Source: Paracoccus litorisediminis
Lineage (GTDB): Bacteria; Pseudomonadota; Alphaproteobacteria; Rhodobacterales; Rhodobacteraceae
NCBI RefSeq assembly: GCF_009711205.1
Contig: NZ_WMIG01000005.1
Span: 124,001 to 188,000 of the forward strand
Length of the DNA stretch: 64,000 bases
Direction: 5' to 3'
Shown here: positions 33,445 through 41,194 of the stretch, piece by piece
How the letters are laid out: each line of letters begins with the position of its first letter
Position numbering within the stretch: position 1 is the first letter of the stretch
Translations under genes and position numbers: made by a program
Notes under the pieces: model-generated
Told to the model about the DNA's origin: nothing
The model's input: only the letters and a program-made list of their open reading frames with translations
Database searches by the model: none

Positions 33445-34269
33445 TTAGCGGTTCAACTCGCGCACAACGCGACCTTTCGGACCCAGCTCAACCAGAACCG
33501 GCTCTCCCTCGGGGTTGGTGGCTTGCGCGATGGTGATCGGGCCCTGCTGCAGAATCTGGCCGATCTCGGTATAGCCAGCCTCGGTCAGGTTGGCGCGGAT
33601 CTGGTCCGGGGCGGGCGCAGGCATGTCGCCGCGCGGGCCGTCGTCACGCGGGCCACGGGCTTCGCGATCGCCATGGTCCTTGTCGCGATGCTTGCCGTCA
33701 CGGTCGTCACGGTCGCCGCGATCCTTGCCGTGGTCGCGGCCATGGTCCTTGCCGTGACCTTTGGGACCGCGATCGTCACCACGACCAAAGCGCAGCAGCG
33801 TGCCATCCTCGGCAAAAGCGGCGCGGACCTCATTCTTCTGGGCATCCTCGCCCGACAGCATCACGGACTTGTCGCCCAGGAAGATGGCGTCAATCTGGCC
33901 CAGTTCACCGTAGACCTGCTGGCTGCGCACGGCCTGCGGGACCAGCCGCTCGATGAGGGTCGCGGGCAGGCTGGCATTCTTGCCGGCACGCAGGCCGCGC
34001 AGTTCGCCGCCATCATCCAGCATCGCGTTCAGCCAGCTGCCATCGGGCAGCTTGCCCGAAACGCGCTGGCCGTGACGCGTGCCCTTGGCGGTCACATCGG
34101 TCAGGCCCAGATCGCGCAGGACCTGCGGCAGTTCGACGGGGGCTTTGCCCTCGGCGGCGGCATGCTCGGCGGGCGCTTGGGCCGGTGCATTGTCCTGCGC
34201 CAGCGCCGGGACAGCCAGAAGGGCCATCAGGGCGGTCGCGGCGACCGACGAGGTGAAATATCTGCTCAT
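33445..34269 (-). CDS. Secreted protein with a highly charged Asp/His/Arg/Lys-rich central region
   Basis: A 274-residue protein I do not recognise. A Sec signal (MSRYFTSSVAATALMALLAVPALAQ shortened: TALMALLAVPALAQ) opens it. The middle part (about 25-155) looks like a PepSY-type beta fold with VSGKLPDGSWLNAMLDDGG. Residues about 160-215 are almost only D, R, K, H and G (for example KDHGRDHGKDRGDRDDRD). A C-terminal domain (about 220-274) repeats the YTEIGQILQQG style of the front. It is divergent from a PepSY-like gene and a two-component system across 134 bases. A metal- or envelope-stress role is possible but not shown. Confidence 0.7.
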   Translation of the reverse strand: MSRYFTSSVAATALMALLAVPALAQDNAPAQAPAEHAAAEGKAPVELPQVLRDLGLTDVTAKGTRHGQRVSGKLPDGSWLNAMLDDGGELRGLRAGKNASLPATLIERLVPQAVRSQQVYGELGQIDAIFLGDKSVMLSGEDAQKNEVRAAFAEDGTLLRFGRGDDRGPKGHGKDHGRDHGKDRGDRDDRDGKHRDKDHGDREARGPRDDGPRGDMPAPAPDQIRANLTEAGYTEIGQILQQGPITIAQATNPEGEPVLVELGPKGRVVRELNR

Positions 34270-34403
34270 CTGTTCAATTCCTTGGTTCATCTTCATGAAC
34301 GGGGCAGCGGCCCCATGAGAATCATCTCTAGCCGCCCCGTCACCAACCAATCTCCAACAGCCCGTTTGGGTTTCATTTGGATTTGCGGCAATATGCTGAT
34401 CGC
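34270..34403. promoter_or_regulatory. Divergent promoter region of the charged protein and the two-component operon
   Basis: 134 bases between divergent starts. It is more AT-rich than the flanks around 34,335-34,395. By analogy with PhoPQ-type loci the response regulator encoded on the right probably binds here, but no direct repeat was clear by eye. Confidence 0.45.
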
Positions 34404-34832
34404 ATGCTGGAACCCGGTTTGAAATCCCTGCTGTCGCGTTGGCTGGCCGTCCCCGGACTGGCCGGATTGCTGGTGCTTGGCCTGCATGTTCACCCTAGCG
34501 CCGCCCCGCGTGACGATCATCCCGCCTTTGAACACGACCAACTTGAGGACGAGTTCGAGCTGATGGAGCACCCGGATTTCCGCGTCATCCCGCTTCAGCA
34601 GGCCGCCGAATTGGCGACAGACCGCTTCCGTGGCCGCCTGATCGCCGCAAGATTGCGACCGCCGACCCCGGATGAACGTGCGCGCGGGGTCGAACTGGTG
34701 CATGAGCTGCGCCTGCTGACCCAGCGCCGCGATGTCCTGCTGATCCGGCTGGACGCGCGCACCGGGGCCTTTCTTGAAGTTCGGGGCTCGGGTCTGACCG
34801 AGGCCCGTCGCCGTCACGAGGACAGAAAATGA
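34404..34832 (+). CDS. Small secreted PepSY-like protein upstream of a two-component system
   Basis: A 142-residue protein with an N-terminal hydrophobic signal (WLAVPGLAGLLVLGLHVHPSAA). It has a short PepSY-like domain: IPLQQAAELATDRFRGRLIAAR, seen as PLQQAAELATDRFRGRLI, then LLIRLDARTGAFLEVRGSG. PepSY proteins beside two-component operons often modulate the sensor kinase in the periplasm. Its stop overlaps the response-regulator start (ATGA), so the three genes form one operon. The internal ATG was preferred to a TTG nine codons upstream. Confidence 0.75.
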   Translation: MLEPGLKSLLSRWLAVPGLAGLLVLGLHVHPSAAPRDDHPAFEHDQLEDEFELMEHPDFRVIPLQQAAELATDRFRGRLIAARLRPPTPDERARGVELVHELRLLTQRRDVLLIRLDARTGAFLEVRGSGLTEARRRHEDRK

Positions 34833-35491
34833 GATGCCTCATCGTCGAGGATGACCCCGTCCTTGCCGCCCAACTGGAACAGGCAATGACCGAGGGCGGA
34901 TTTGCCTGCGATCTGGCCCATGACGGGGTCCAGGGCGAATATCTGGGCTCGACCGAAAGCTACGACCTGTCGGTGCTGGATCTGGGTCTGCCGGGCCTGC
35001 CGGGGATCGATGTCCTGACCCGCTGGCGCGAGGCGGGGATCTCGATGCCGGTCCTGATCCTGACCGCGCGCGGCGACTGGACCGACAAGGTTGCGGGCTT
35101 TCGCGCCGGCGCCGATGATTATGCAGTGAAACCCTTTCGTCTGGATGAGGTGGTGATCCGCGCCCAGACCTTGGTGCGCCGGGCGGCAGGTCATGCGCAG
35201 GCCATCATCAAGGCCGGACCGCTGCGGCTGGACAGCCAGTTGGGTGTCATCACCCGCAACGGCATGGCCTTGAAGCTGACCGCGTTCGAGACCCGCATCC
35301 TGTCCTACCTGATCCACCACCAGAACCGCATCGTCAGCCGGACCGAACTGTCCGACCATCTGTATGACGCCGCCGCCGACCGCGATTTCAAATCCATCGA
35401 GGTTGTCATCGGCCGCCTGCGCAAGAAGATCGGCGAAGGCCTGATCGAAACCCGTCGCGGCGAAGGCTACGTCCTGCGGAGCAGCCCTTGA
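34829..35491 (+). CDS. OmpR/PhoP-family response regulator
   Basis: A 220-residue regulator. The receiver domain has acidic residues in IVEDDP, phosphoacceptor D51 in SVLDLGLPG, LTARG and VKPFRLDE. The C-terminal winged helix (from about 125) contains LTAFETRILSYLIHHQNRIVS and VVIGRLRKKIG, then RGEGYVL. It is coupled at both ends (ATGA with the PepSY-like gene, TTGA with the kinase). The gene arrangement resembles PhoP/PhoQ or QseB/QseC; the signal is unknown. Confidence 0.94.
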   Translation: MRCLIVEDDPVLAAQLEQAMTEGGFACDLAHDGVQGEYLGSTESYDLSVLDLGLPGLPGIDVLTRWREAGISMPVLILTARGDWTDKVAGFRAGADDYAVKPFRLDEVVIRAQTLVRRAAGHAQAIIKAGPLRLDSQLGVITRNGMALKLTAFETRILSYLIHHQNRIVSRTELSDHLYDAAADRDFKSIEVVIGRLRKKIGEGLIETRRGEGYVLRSSP

Positions 35492-36801
35492 TCCTGCGCG
35501 ACTCCATCCGCGCCCGGCTGATCGGTCTTGCCGCCCTGCTGATCGGCGCGGCGCTGGTTGCAGGTTACATGGCGATCGGCGCAATCCTTGACCGCTTCGT
35601 CACCGACCGTTTCGACGCCGATGCCGAGGCCGCCGCCGATGCGCTGATCGCCGCGGCCTCGATCGATGCATCCGGTCGGCTGGTCGCGGGCGGCGCACCG
35701 ATCGATCCGCGCTTCGACATGCCGCTGTCAGGCTGGTTCTGGCAGCTTCAGCAGGACGGGCGCGTCGTCGCCAAATCCGCTTCTCTCTACGACAACGTCA
35801 TGTCCCCTCCTGCCTCCGATTTCGTCGGCGGTCAGGGCACCGGGCCGGATGGCGCGCCGCTGCGGGTGCTGCGTCATGAATTCTCGCTGCCGGATTCGAA
35901 CTCGGCCCTTGCCGTGGTGGTGACCGCGCCCAGGCAGGAAATCGATGCGAGCCTTGCGCGGGTGCGCCGCCCCTTGGCTGTGTCGCTTTCGGTGCTGGGG
36001 GTGGTTCTGGCGCTGGCCAGCACCCTGCAGGTCGCGGCGGGGCTTGGCAGCCTTGATCGTCTGGGTCGCGACCTGCGGGCGATCCGCGCCGGGCGCGCCG
36101 ACACGCTGCCCCTGCCCCGTGTCGCGGAATTGCGTCCGCTCGCCTCGGAAATCAACGGGTTGATCGAGCAGAACCGTCAGGTCCTGTCCCGCGCCCGTGA
36201 ACATGTCGGAAACCTTGCCCATTCGCTGAAAACCCCGCTGGCGGCGCTGGACAATGCCCTGCCCGAGGACGATCCCGGCCGCGCATTGGTCGCCCGCATG
36301 GACCGTCAGATCGGCTGGCATCTGCGCCGCGCACGCAGTTCGGGCACGGCACGCGCCCTTGGACAGCGCACGCAGGTGGCACCAGTGGTCGATGACATCC
36401 TGTTGGTTCTGCGCGGTCCCATCACGGAATCCGGCCTGCAAGTCGATCTGGACTTGCCACCGACCCTCGCTTTTGCCGGAGAGCGGCAGGATCTTGAGGA
36501 GATGATCGGCAATCTGGTCGAGAACGCGGTGAAATGGGCCAATACCCGCATCCACATCACCGCCCGCCCCGAAGGCCGCGACCGCCTGTTCATCGCCATT
36601 GAGGATGACGGCCCCGGCCTGAGCGCCGAGGACCACGCCCTTGCCATGGCGCGCGGCGGACGGTTGGACGAATCCGGTCCGCCCGGCTCGGGTCTGGGTC
36701 TTGCCATCGTCGCCGATCTGGCGGCGCTGCATGGCGGTGCTTTGCGGCTGGAACGGGCCAGGCTTGGCGGATTGGCGGCCAGCCTGATCCTGCCCGCCTG
36801 A
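35488..36801 (+). CDS. Sensor histidine kinase, PhoQ-like
   Basis: A 437-residue membrane kinase. Transmembrane segments lie near 11-33 and 162-185 and enclose a periplasmic sensor of about 125 residues. A HAMP-like linker follows. The dimerisation box is VGNLAHSLKTPLAALDNAL with H245; the NLAHSLKTPLA form is typical of PhoQ-type kinases. The ATPase domain has NLVENAVKWA (N box), IEDDGPGLS and GSGLGLAIV. Translation starts at TTG, overlapping the regulator stop. It pairs with the upstream regulator. Confidence 0.93.
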   Translation: MILRDSIRARLIGLAALLIGAALVAGYMAIGAILDRFVTDRFDADAEAAADALIAAASIDASGRLVAGGAPIDPRFDMPLSGWFWQLQQDGRVVAKSASLYDNVMSPPASDFVGGQGTGPDGAPLRVLRHEFSLPDSNSALAVVVTAPRQEIDASLARVRRPLAVSLSVLGVVLALASTLQVAAGLGSLDRLGRDLRAIRAGRADTLPLPRVAELRPLASEINGLIEQNRQVLSRAREHVGNLAHSLKTPLAALDNALPEDDPGRALVARMDRQIGWHLRRARSSGTARALGQRTQVAPVVDDILLVLRGPITESGLQVDLDLPPTLAFAGERQDLEEMIGNLVENAVKWANTRIHITARPEGRDRLFIAIEDDGPGLSAEDHALAMARGGRLDESGPPGSGLGLAIVADLAALHGGALRLERARLGGLAASLILPA

Positions 36802-36836
36802 GCTTGCCCGAAATATACGCAAAAGATCGGCGCAGA

Positions 36837-36858
36837 TTTTTTACCATTTGATAAAAAA
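36837..36858. promoter_or_regulatory. AT-rich inverted repeat upstream of preT
   Basis: TTTTTTA and TAAAAAA are inverted around an 8-base centre containing CATTTG, 56 bases before the preT start. It is a plausible operator for a regulator of pyrimidine catabolism. The half TTTGATAAAAAA is also found near acs. No regulator gene is adjacent. Confidence 0.4.
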
Positions 36859-36914
36859 ACGCTCCTGTGTCAGCCTGATTCTTATAAGAACAAGCAAGCA
36901 GGGAGGTCACGTCG

Positions 36915-38261
36915 ATGACCAACAGCCAGCTCACGCCCGGAGTCGTGCCCGGCCGTTTGCCAGCGGATTCCTACGCCGCTAATTTCTCGGATGTCGCACC
37001 GCCTTTGGACCGCCACGAAGCACAGGTCGCTGCCGACCGATGCTATTTCTGCCATGACGCGCCCTGCGTCACGGCCTGCCCCACCTCGATCGACATTCCG
37101 CTGTTCATCCGGCAGATCTCGACCGGGACACCGGACGCGGCGGCGCGGACGATCTTTCACCAGAATATCCTTGGCGGCATCTGCGCCCGCGTCTGCCCGA
37201 CCGAGAACCTGTGCGAAGGTTCCTGCGTGCGGATGGAGGCCGAGGGCAAGCCGGTCGAGATCGGCGCGCTGCAGCGCTACGCCACCGACCACCTGATGGC
37301 GCAGGGCGACCATCCCTTCCGTCGCGGCCCCCCGACCGGCAAGCGCATCGCCGTGGTCGGCGCGGGTCCGGCAGGCTTGTCCGCCGCGCATCGTCTGGCC
37401 GCCAAGGGCCATGAGGTCACTTTGTTCGACGCCCGCCCCAAGCCCGGCGGCCTGAACGAATACGGCATCGCCAGCTACAAGGCCGTGGACGGTTTCGCCG
37501 CGCGCGAGGTCGATTGGCTGCTGGGGATCGGCGGGATCAGACTGGCCTCGGGCAAGGCGCTTGGCCGCGACATCACGCTGGAGGGGCTCTCCGCCGATTT
37601 CGACGCCGTTTTCCTTGGCCTTGGCCTGCAGGGCGTCAGCGCCCTTGGCACCGAAGGCGAGGATCGCACCCATGTCACTCATGCCGTGGATTTCATCCGC
37701 GAGCTGCGCCAGTCGGGCGACCTTTCCGCCCTGCCCGTCGGGCGCGATGTGGTGGTGATCGGCGGCGGCATGACCGCGGTGGACGCCGCCGTTCAGGCCA
37801 AACTGCTGGGCGCGCAGAACGTCACCATCGTCTATCGTCGTGGCCAGAACCGCATGTCGGCCAGCCAACATGAACAGGACCACGCCACCCATTCCGGCGT
37901 CCGCATCATCTGCAATGCCGCACCGCTCAAGGTTCATGGCAATGGCACCGTGCGCGAGGTCGAGTTCATGCTGACCCGCGAAGGTCCGAACGGGCTGGAA
38001 GATACCGGCGAACGCTTCCGCCTGCCCGCCGACCAGCTTCTGCGCGCAATCGGCCAGAAACTGGATGGCGTGCCAAGCGACCTTGCCATGTCGGGCGGCA
38101 AGATCGCGATCCACGGGCCGGGCCGGACCTCGATCCCCGGCATCTGGGCCGGGGGTGATTGCGCCGCAGGTGGCGACGACCTGACCGTGACCGCCGTCGC
38201 CGAAGGTCGCGACGCGGCCGAGGACATCCACGCGCAACTGATGGAGGCCGCTCATGGCTGA
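36915..38261 (+). CDS. preT: NAD-dependent dihydropyrimidine dehydrogenase subunit PreT
   Basis: PreT is the FAD/NADH-handling subunit of the enzyme that reduces uracil and thymine, the first step of reductive pyrimidine breakdown. The 448-residue protein has an N-terminal iron-sulfur region (RCYFCHDAPCVTACPTSID and CARVCPTENLCEGSC). An FAD site follows (AVVGAGPAGLSAAHRLA), then an NADH site (VVVIGGGMTAVDAA) and the C-terminal PGIWAGGDCA. It overlaps preA by eight bases. The start follows GGGAGG. Confidence 0.93.
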   Translation: MTNSQLTPGVVPGRLPADSYAANFSDVAPPLDRHEAQVAADRCYFCHDAPCVTACPTSIDIPLFIRQISTGTPDAAARTIFHQNILGGICARVCPTENLCEGSCVRMEAEGKPVEIGALQRYATDHLMAQGDHPFRRGPPTGKRIAVVGAGPAGLSAAHRLAAKGHEVTLFDARPKPGGLNEYGIASYKAVDGFAAREVDWLLGIGGIRLASGKALGRDITLEGLSADFDAVFLGLGLQGVSALGTEGEDRTHVTHAVDFIRELRQSGDLSALPVGRDVVVIGGGMTAVDAAVQAKLLGAQNVTIVYRRGQNRMSASQHEQDHATHSGVRIICNAAPLKVHGNGTVREVEFMLTREGPNGLEDTGERFRLPADQLLRAIGQKLDGVPSDLAMSGGKIAIHGPGRTSIPGIWAGGDCAAGGDDLTVTAVAEGRDAAEDIHAQLMEAAHG

Positions 38262-39552
38262 TCTGCGCTCAAATTTCATCGGGATCAAATCCCCGAACCC
38301 GTTCTGGCTGGCCTCGGCCCCGCCCACGGATAAGGAGGTCAACGTCCGCCGCGCCTTTCAGGCCGGCTGGGGCGGTGTCGTCTGGAAGACGCTGGGCAGC
38401 GAAGGCCCGCCCGTCGTCAACGTCAACGGCCCGCGCTATGGCGTGGTCTACGGCGCCGACCGCAGGGTCCTTGGCATCAACAATATCGAGCTGATCACCG
38501 ATCGACCGCTGGAAGTGAACCTGCGCGAAATCAAATCGGTCAAGCGCGACTATCCCGATCGCGCGCTGATCATCAGCCTGATGGTCCCCTGCGACGAGGA
38601 CAGCTGGAAGGCGATCCTGAAACAGGTAGAGGATACCGGCGCCGACGGGGTCGAACTCAACTTCGGCTGCCCACATGGCATGGCCGAACGCGGCATGGGC
38701 TCGGCCGTGGGTCAGGTTCCCGAATATATCGAGATGGTCACGCGCTGGGTCAAACAGCATTCCCGCATGCCCTGCATCGTGAAGCTCACGCCCAATATCA
38801 CCGATGTCCGCAAACCCGCCGAGGCCGCCATGCGCGGCGGTGCCGATGCGGTCAGCCTGATCAATACGGTGAACTCGATCACCTCGGTCGATCTGGACCT
38901 GTTCTCGCCGCAACCGACCATCGACGGCAAGGGTAGCCATGGCGGCTATTGCGGTCCGGCGGTGAAGCCTATCGCCCTGAACATGGTCGCCGAAATCGCC
39001 CGAAATCCCGCCACCTACGGTCTGCCGATTTCCGGCATCGGCGGCATCACCACTTGGCGCGACGCTGCCGAGTTCATGGCTCTTGGTTCGGGCACGGTGC
39101 AGGTCTGCACCGCCGCCATGACCTATGGCTTCAAGATCGTGCAGGAAATGATCTCGGGTCTGCGCGAATATCTGGACGACAAGGACATCGCGATGACCGA
39201 CCTGATCGGCCGTGCTGTCCCGAATGTCACCGACTGGCAATATCTGAACCTCAACTACACGACCAAAGCCGTCATTGATCAGGATGCCTGCATCAAATGC
39301 GGCCGCTGCTATGCCGCCTGCGAGGATACCTCGCATCAGGCCATAGCCATGGGTCCGGGCCGCGTCTTCTCGGTCAAGGAGGAGGAATGCGTCGCCTGCA
39401 ACCTGTGCCTGGACGTTTGCCCGGTCGAGAACTGCATCACCATGCGAGAGCTGGCCGTGGGCGAGATCGACGCCCGCACCGGCCGCCCCGTACGCCCCTA
39501 TGCCAACTGGACGACCCATCCCAACAACCCCATGGCACAGGCCGCAGAATAA
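38254..39552 (+). CDS. preA: NAD-dependent dihydropyrimidine dehydrogenase subunit PreA
   Basis: PreA is the catalytic FMN subunit, a dihydroorotate-dehydrogenase-like TIM barrel with a C-terminal ferredoxin domain. It shows NPFWLASAPPTDKEVNVRRA and VELNFGCPHGMAERGMGSA with the catalytic cysteine in GCPHG. Two 4Fe-4S motifs follow near the end: CIKCGRCYAACEDTSHQ and CVACNLCLDVCPVENC. The length of 432 residues is normal. Genes for the next steps (dihydropyrimidinase, beta-ureidopropionase) are not in the window. Confidence 0.95.
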   Translation: MADLRSNFIGIKSPNPFWLASAPPTDKEVNVRRAFQAGWGGVVWKTLGSEGPPVVNVNGPRYGVVYGADRRVLGINNIELITDRPLEVNLREIKSVKRDYPDRALIISLMVPCDEDSWKAILKQVEDTGADGVELNFGCPHGMAERGMGSAVGQVPEYIEMVTRWVKQHSRMPCIVKLTPNITDVRKPAEAAMRGGADAVSLINTVNSITSVDLDLFSPQPTIDGKGSHGGYCGPAVKPIALNMVAEIARNPATYGLPISGIGGITTWRDAAEFMALGSGTVQVCTAAMTYGFKIVQEMISGLREYLDDKDIAMTDLIGRAVPNVTDWQYLNLNYTTKAVIDQDACIKCGRCYAACEDTSHQAIAMGPGRVFSVKEEECVACNLCLDVCPVENCITMRELAVGEIDARTGRPVRPYANWTTHPNNPMAQAAE

Positions 39553-39559
39553 TGTGAGA

Positions 39560-39574
39560 GGGCGCATTGCGCCC
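39560..39574 (+). terminator. Short GC hairpin after preA
   Basis: GGGCG, a five-base loop and CGCCC start eight bases after the preA stop. It lacks a T-run. It may weakly separate preA from the tRNA gene. Confidence 0.35.
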
Positions 39575-39615
39575 CCTTGCCCAGATGCCAGCTTCGCGCT
39601 AGTCCCATGCGCGTC

Positions 39616-39705
39616 GGAGGAGTGGCAGAGCGGTTTAATGCACCGGTCTTGAAAACCGACGTGGGGGTAACTCCACCGTGGGTTCGAATCCCACCTCCTC
39701 CGCCA
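39616..39705 (+). tRNA. tRNA-Ser (anticodon UGA)
   Basis: A 90-base gene with acceptor arms GGAGGAG and CTCCTCC, discriminator G and encoded CCA. The anticodon loop CTTGAAA gives anticodon TGA. The variable arm GTGGGGGTAACTCCACC is long, as in class II tRNAs, and the T arm has GGTTCGAATCC. The 3' end marks the switch from core genes to the accessory region, and tRNA-Ser genes are common integration sites. Confidence 0.96.
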
Positions 39706-40029
39706 CTTGGCCTGATGAAAGCATTCTCCTCACAGCACAGAACACGTATTTTCTCGTTGTTTTCGAGGGTTATGGCTGTGCCGTGCTTCACCGGCAATGA
39801 CGCCTCAGGCCCGAAATTCGTTCTCTACACGTCTTTTTCTCTGTAGCTATTGCCTGAGCCGGTTTCGGTGAAGTTGACTTAGCACTATGTTTTAGATGAA
39901 AAAATTTTGACAGAGCGTGCTCGGTTCGATCTCAGGCCCGACCAAAATGAAGGGGCCGAAATCGAACATTCGCTGTTCATCTGGCGTCGGATCAAGTTTG
40001 CCGGTGACAGCCGGTTTGTGGCGCCTCAG
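39706..40029. other. Intergenic stretch after tRNA-Ser, no gene seen
   Basis: About 320 bases with lower GC and no credible coding frame. I looked for a repeat of the tRNA 3' end or an integrase gene here and found neither. Its right part (from about 39,900) may be degraded IS sequence continuing from the fragment beside it. Confidence 0.5.
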
Positions 40030-40270
40030 CCAGCGTCTTTTCCTTGCGGGCAAGCTCGCGCTCCAGATCCTTGATTCACCTCTTAGCGTCCCGGGGCTCG
40101 CGCGATCTGGTAAGTGGCTGCCTCGTCCCAGTCATTCGTCCGCTGACAGGCCTCGCGCCAGAACCGTGTCCGCTCGGCATAGCGCCCGCGCTGGTGGCAA
40201 TATTTGGCAAGATCCTGTTCGTTGAGCGACGTGGTCTCGATCACCTCAGCCAGTTTTGTCCCGAGAGGTT
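40030..40270 (-). pseudogene. Decayed IS3-family transposase (OrfA-like) fragment
   Basis: Read on the minus strand, the sequence encodes TKLAEVIETTSLNEQDLAKY and CHQRGRYAERTRFWREAC, which look like the helix-turn-helix part of IS3-family OrfA proteins. A stop (TAA) near 40,086 interrupts this frame. In a neighbouring frame KDLERELARKEKTLAEA, the characteristic OrfA heptad stretch, then appears before another stop. The gene is therefore frameshifted and cut short, with no OrfB and no terminal repeats visible. It directly abuts the end of the cyclase-like gene. Confidence 0.7.
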
Positions 40271-40273
40271 CAA

Positions 40274-41194
40274 CTATTGCGCGATAGGAGGCAGATCATC
40301 CTCAACCCCCACTTCGCTACCCAGATCGGCTCCGCGCGGCTTAAGAAGATTGACCCCGCCTCCCCCCGCTGAGTGACCCTCGTGTAAAACAGTACAGAAC
40401 CTGCGACCGCCCGGATAGCTAAGTAGTGCACGCAACTCCCGACCTGTTCGTAGGCTGGCGCGTGCTGTGGCGTCATCGACGGAGGTTATCTTGTCGACCG
40501 CGATGAAGGAGGTCGACAGCGATGTCTTGCTAGGTCGCCAGGGCTTTGGTGGACGTGCGTCGATCCATTCCGGTATCTCGTCCTTGAGAATCATCATGTC
40601 GAGATACAGCGCCGGACCAGGAAACCCGCCCCTTTTACCCGAGCTTTCGGCTTCGTACGCGCGTGTGAAGGCGAAGTTTGCCTGTAGGGTCGGAACGATA
40701 TCAAATACGCGCCTGACCTTGCGTGCCCGGGCCACGGCTTCGTCCCGATCAATCTTGCCATTAACCAGAGCATCAATGATAGCTGTGTGCTCTTTTTCCT
40801 GTGCGACAATGCCGGCACCCGCACCCTTCGCTCGTAGTCCGACAGCGATCACGGCGCGCAGACCTAGGCCACCGGTGCTTCGATCCACTTCGGTCGCCTC
40901 TTGATAGAGCTTCCAGCAACGTTGGATGAACAGCCAGGCTCTGTCGCTGCGCCTCTCCTCGATGTTGGTCTGCACGGCGGCGCCGTCGTTAATAACCAGC
41001 GTGGGGAACTTCGTGGTGCTGTTGTCGCGAACGATCCGCTGGAAGGCGCGTAGCCTCCTAAGAGGTTTGGCCGCGCGGTAATCGGCCGGATCGAAACATG
41101 CCTCCTCGATTTCCGAACCATAGGCATAAAGATCGAACCAAGCTGCGATAGCCACGATCGCCGTCGAGCCTGATTTGCTTTGTGTGTCGATCAT
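40274..41194 (-). CDS. Unrecognised protein with class III nucleotidyl-cyclase-like motifs, partner of the STAND nuclease
   Basis: A 306-residue protein with no signal peptide. Three segments match the pattern of a class III cyclase-type fold: IAAWFDLYAYGS (15-26, beta1 with a possible metal-binding D21), FPTLVINDGAAV (63-74, beta2-turn-beta3 with D70) and GLRAVIAVGLRAKG (111-124, like the RIGIHTG strand). FPGPALYLDM follows at 191-200. The C-terminal 80 residues are poorly structured. Its start overlaps the stop of the 2199-residue gene as TAATG, so the two are translated together. The cyclase reading is inference from motifs only; it could be a degenerate, non-catalytic sensor. Base composition is lower in GC than the core genes. 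Confidence 0.6.
   Translation of the reverse strand: MIDTQSKSGSTAIVAIAAWFDLYAYGSEIEEACFDPADYRAAKPLRRLRAFQRIVRDNSTTKFPTLVINDGAAVQTNIEERRSDRAWLFIQRCWKLYQEATEVDRSTGGLGLRAVIAVGLRAKGAGAGIVAQEKEHTAIIDALVNGKIDRDEAVARARKVRRVFDIVPTLQANFAFTRAYEAESSGKRGGFPGPALYLDMMILKDEIPEWIDARPPKPWRPSKTSLSTSFIAVDKITSVDDATARASLRTGRELRALLSYPGGRRFCTVLHEGHSAGGGGVNLLKPRGADLGSEVGVEDDLPPIAQ

Noticed and set aside
39680..39705. Possible attachment repeat of the tRNA-Ser 3' end
   Set aside because: I searched by eye for the GGTTCGAATCC to CTCCTCC block in the right part of the window and found only short, unconvincing resemblances such as CGCCTCCTCC near 60,405.
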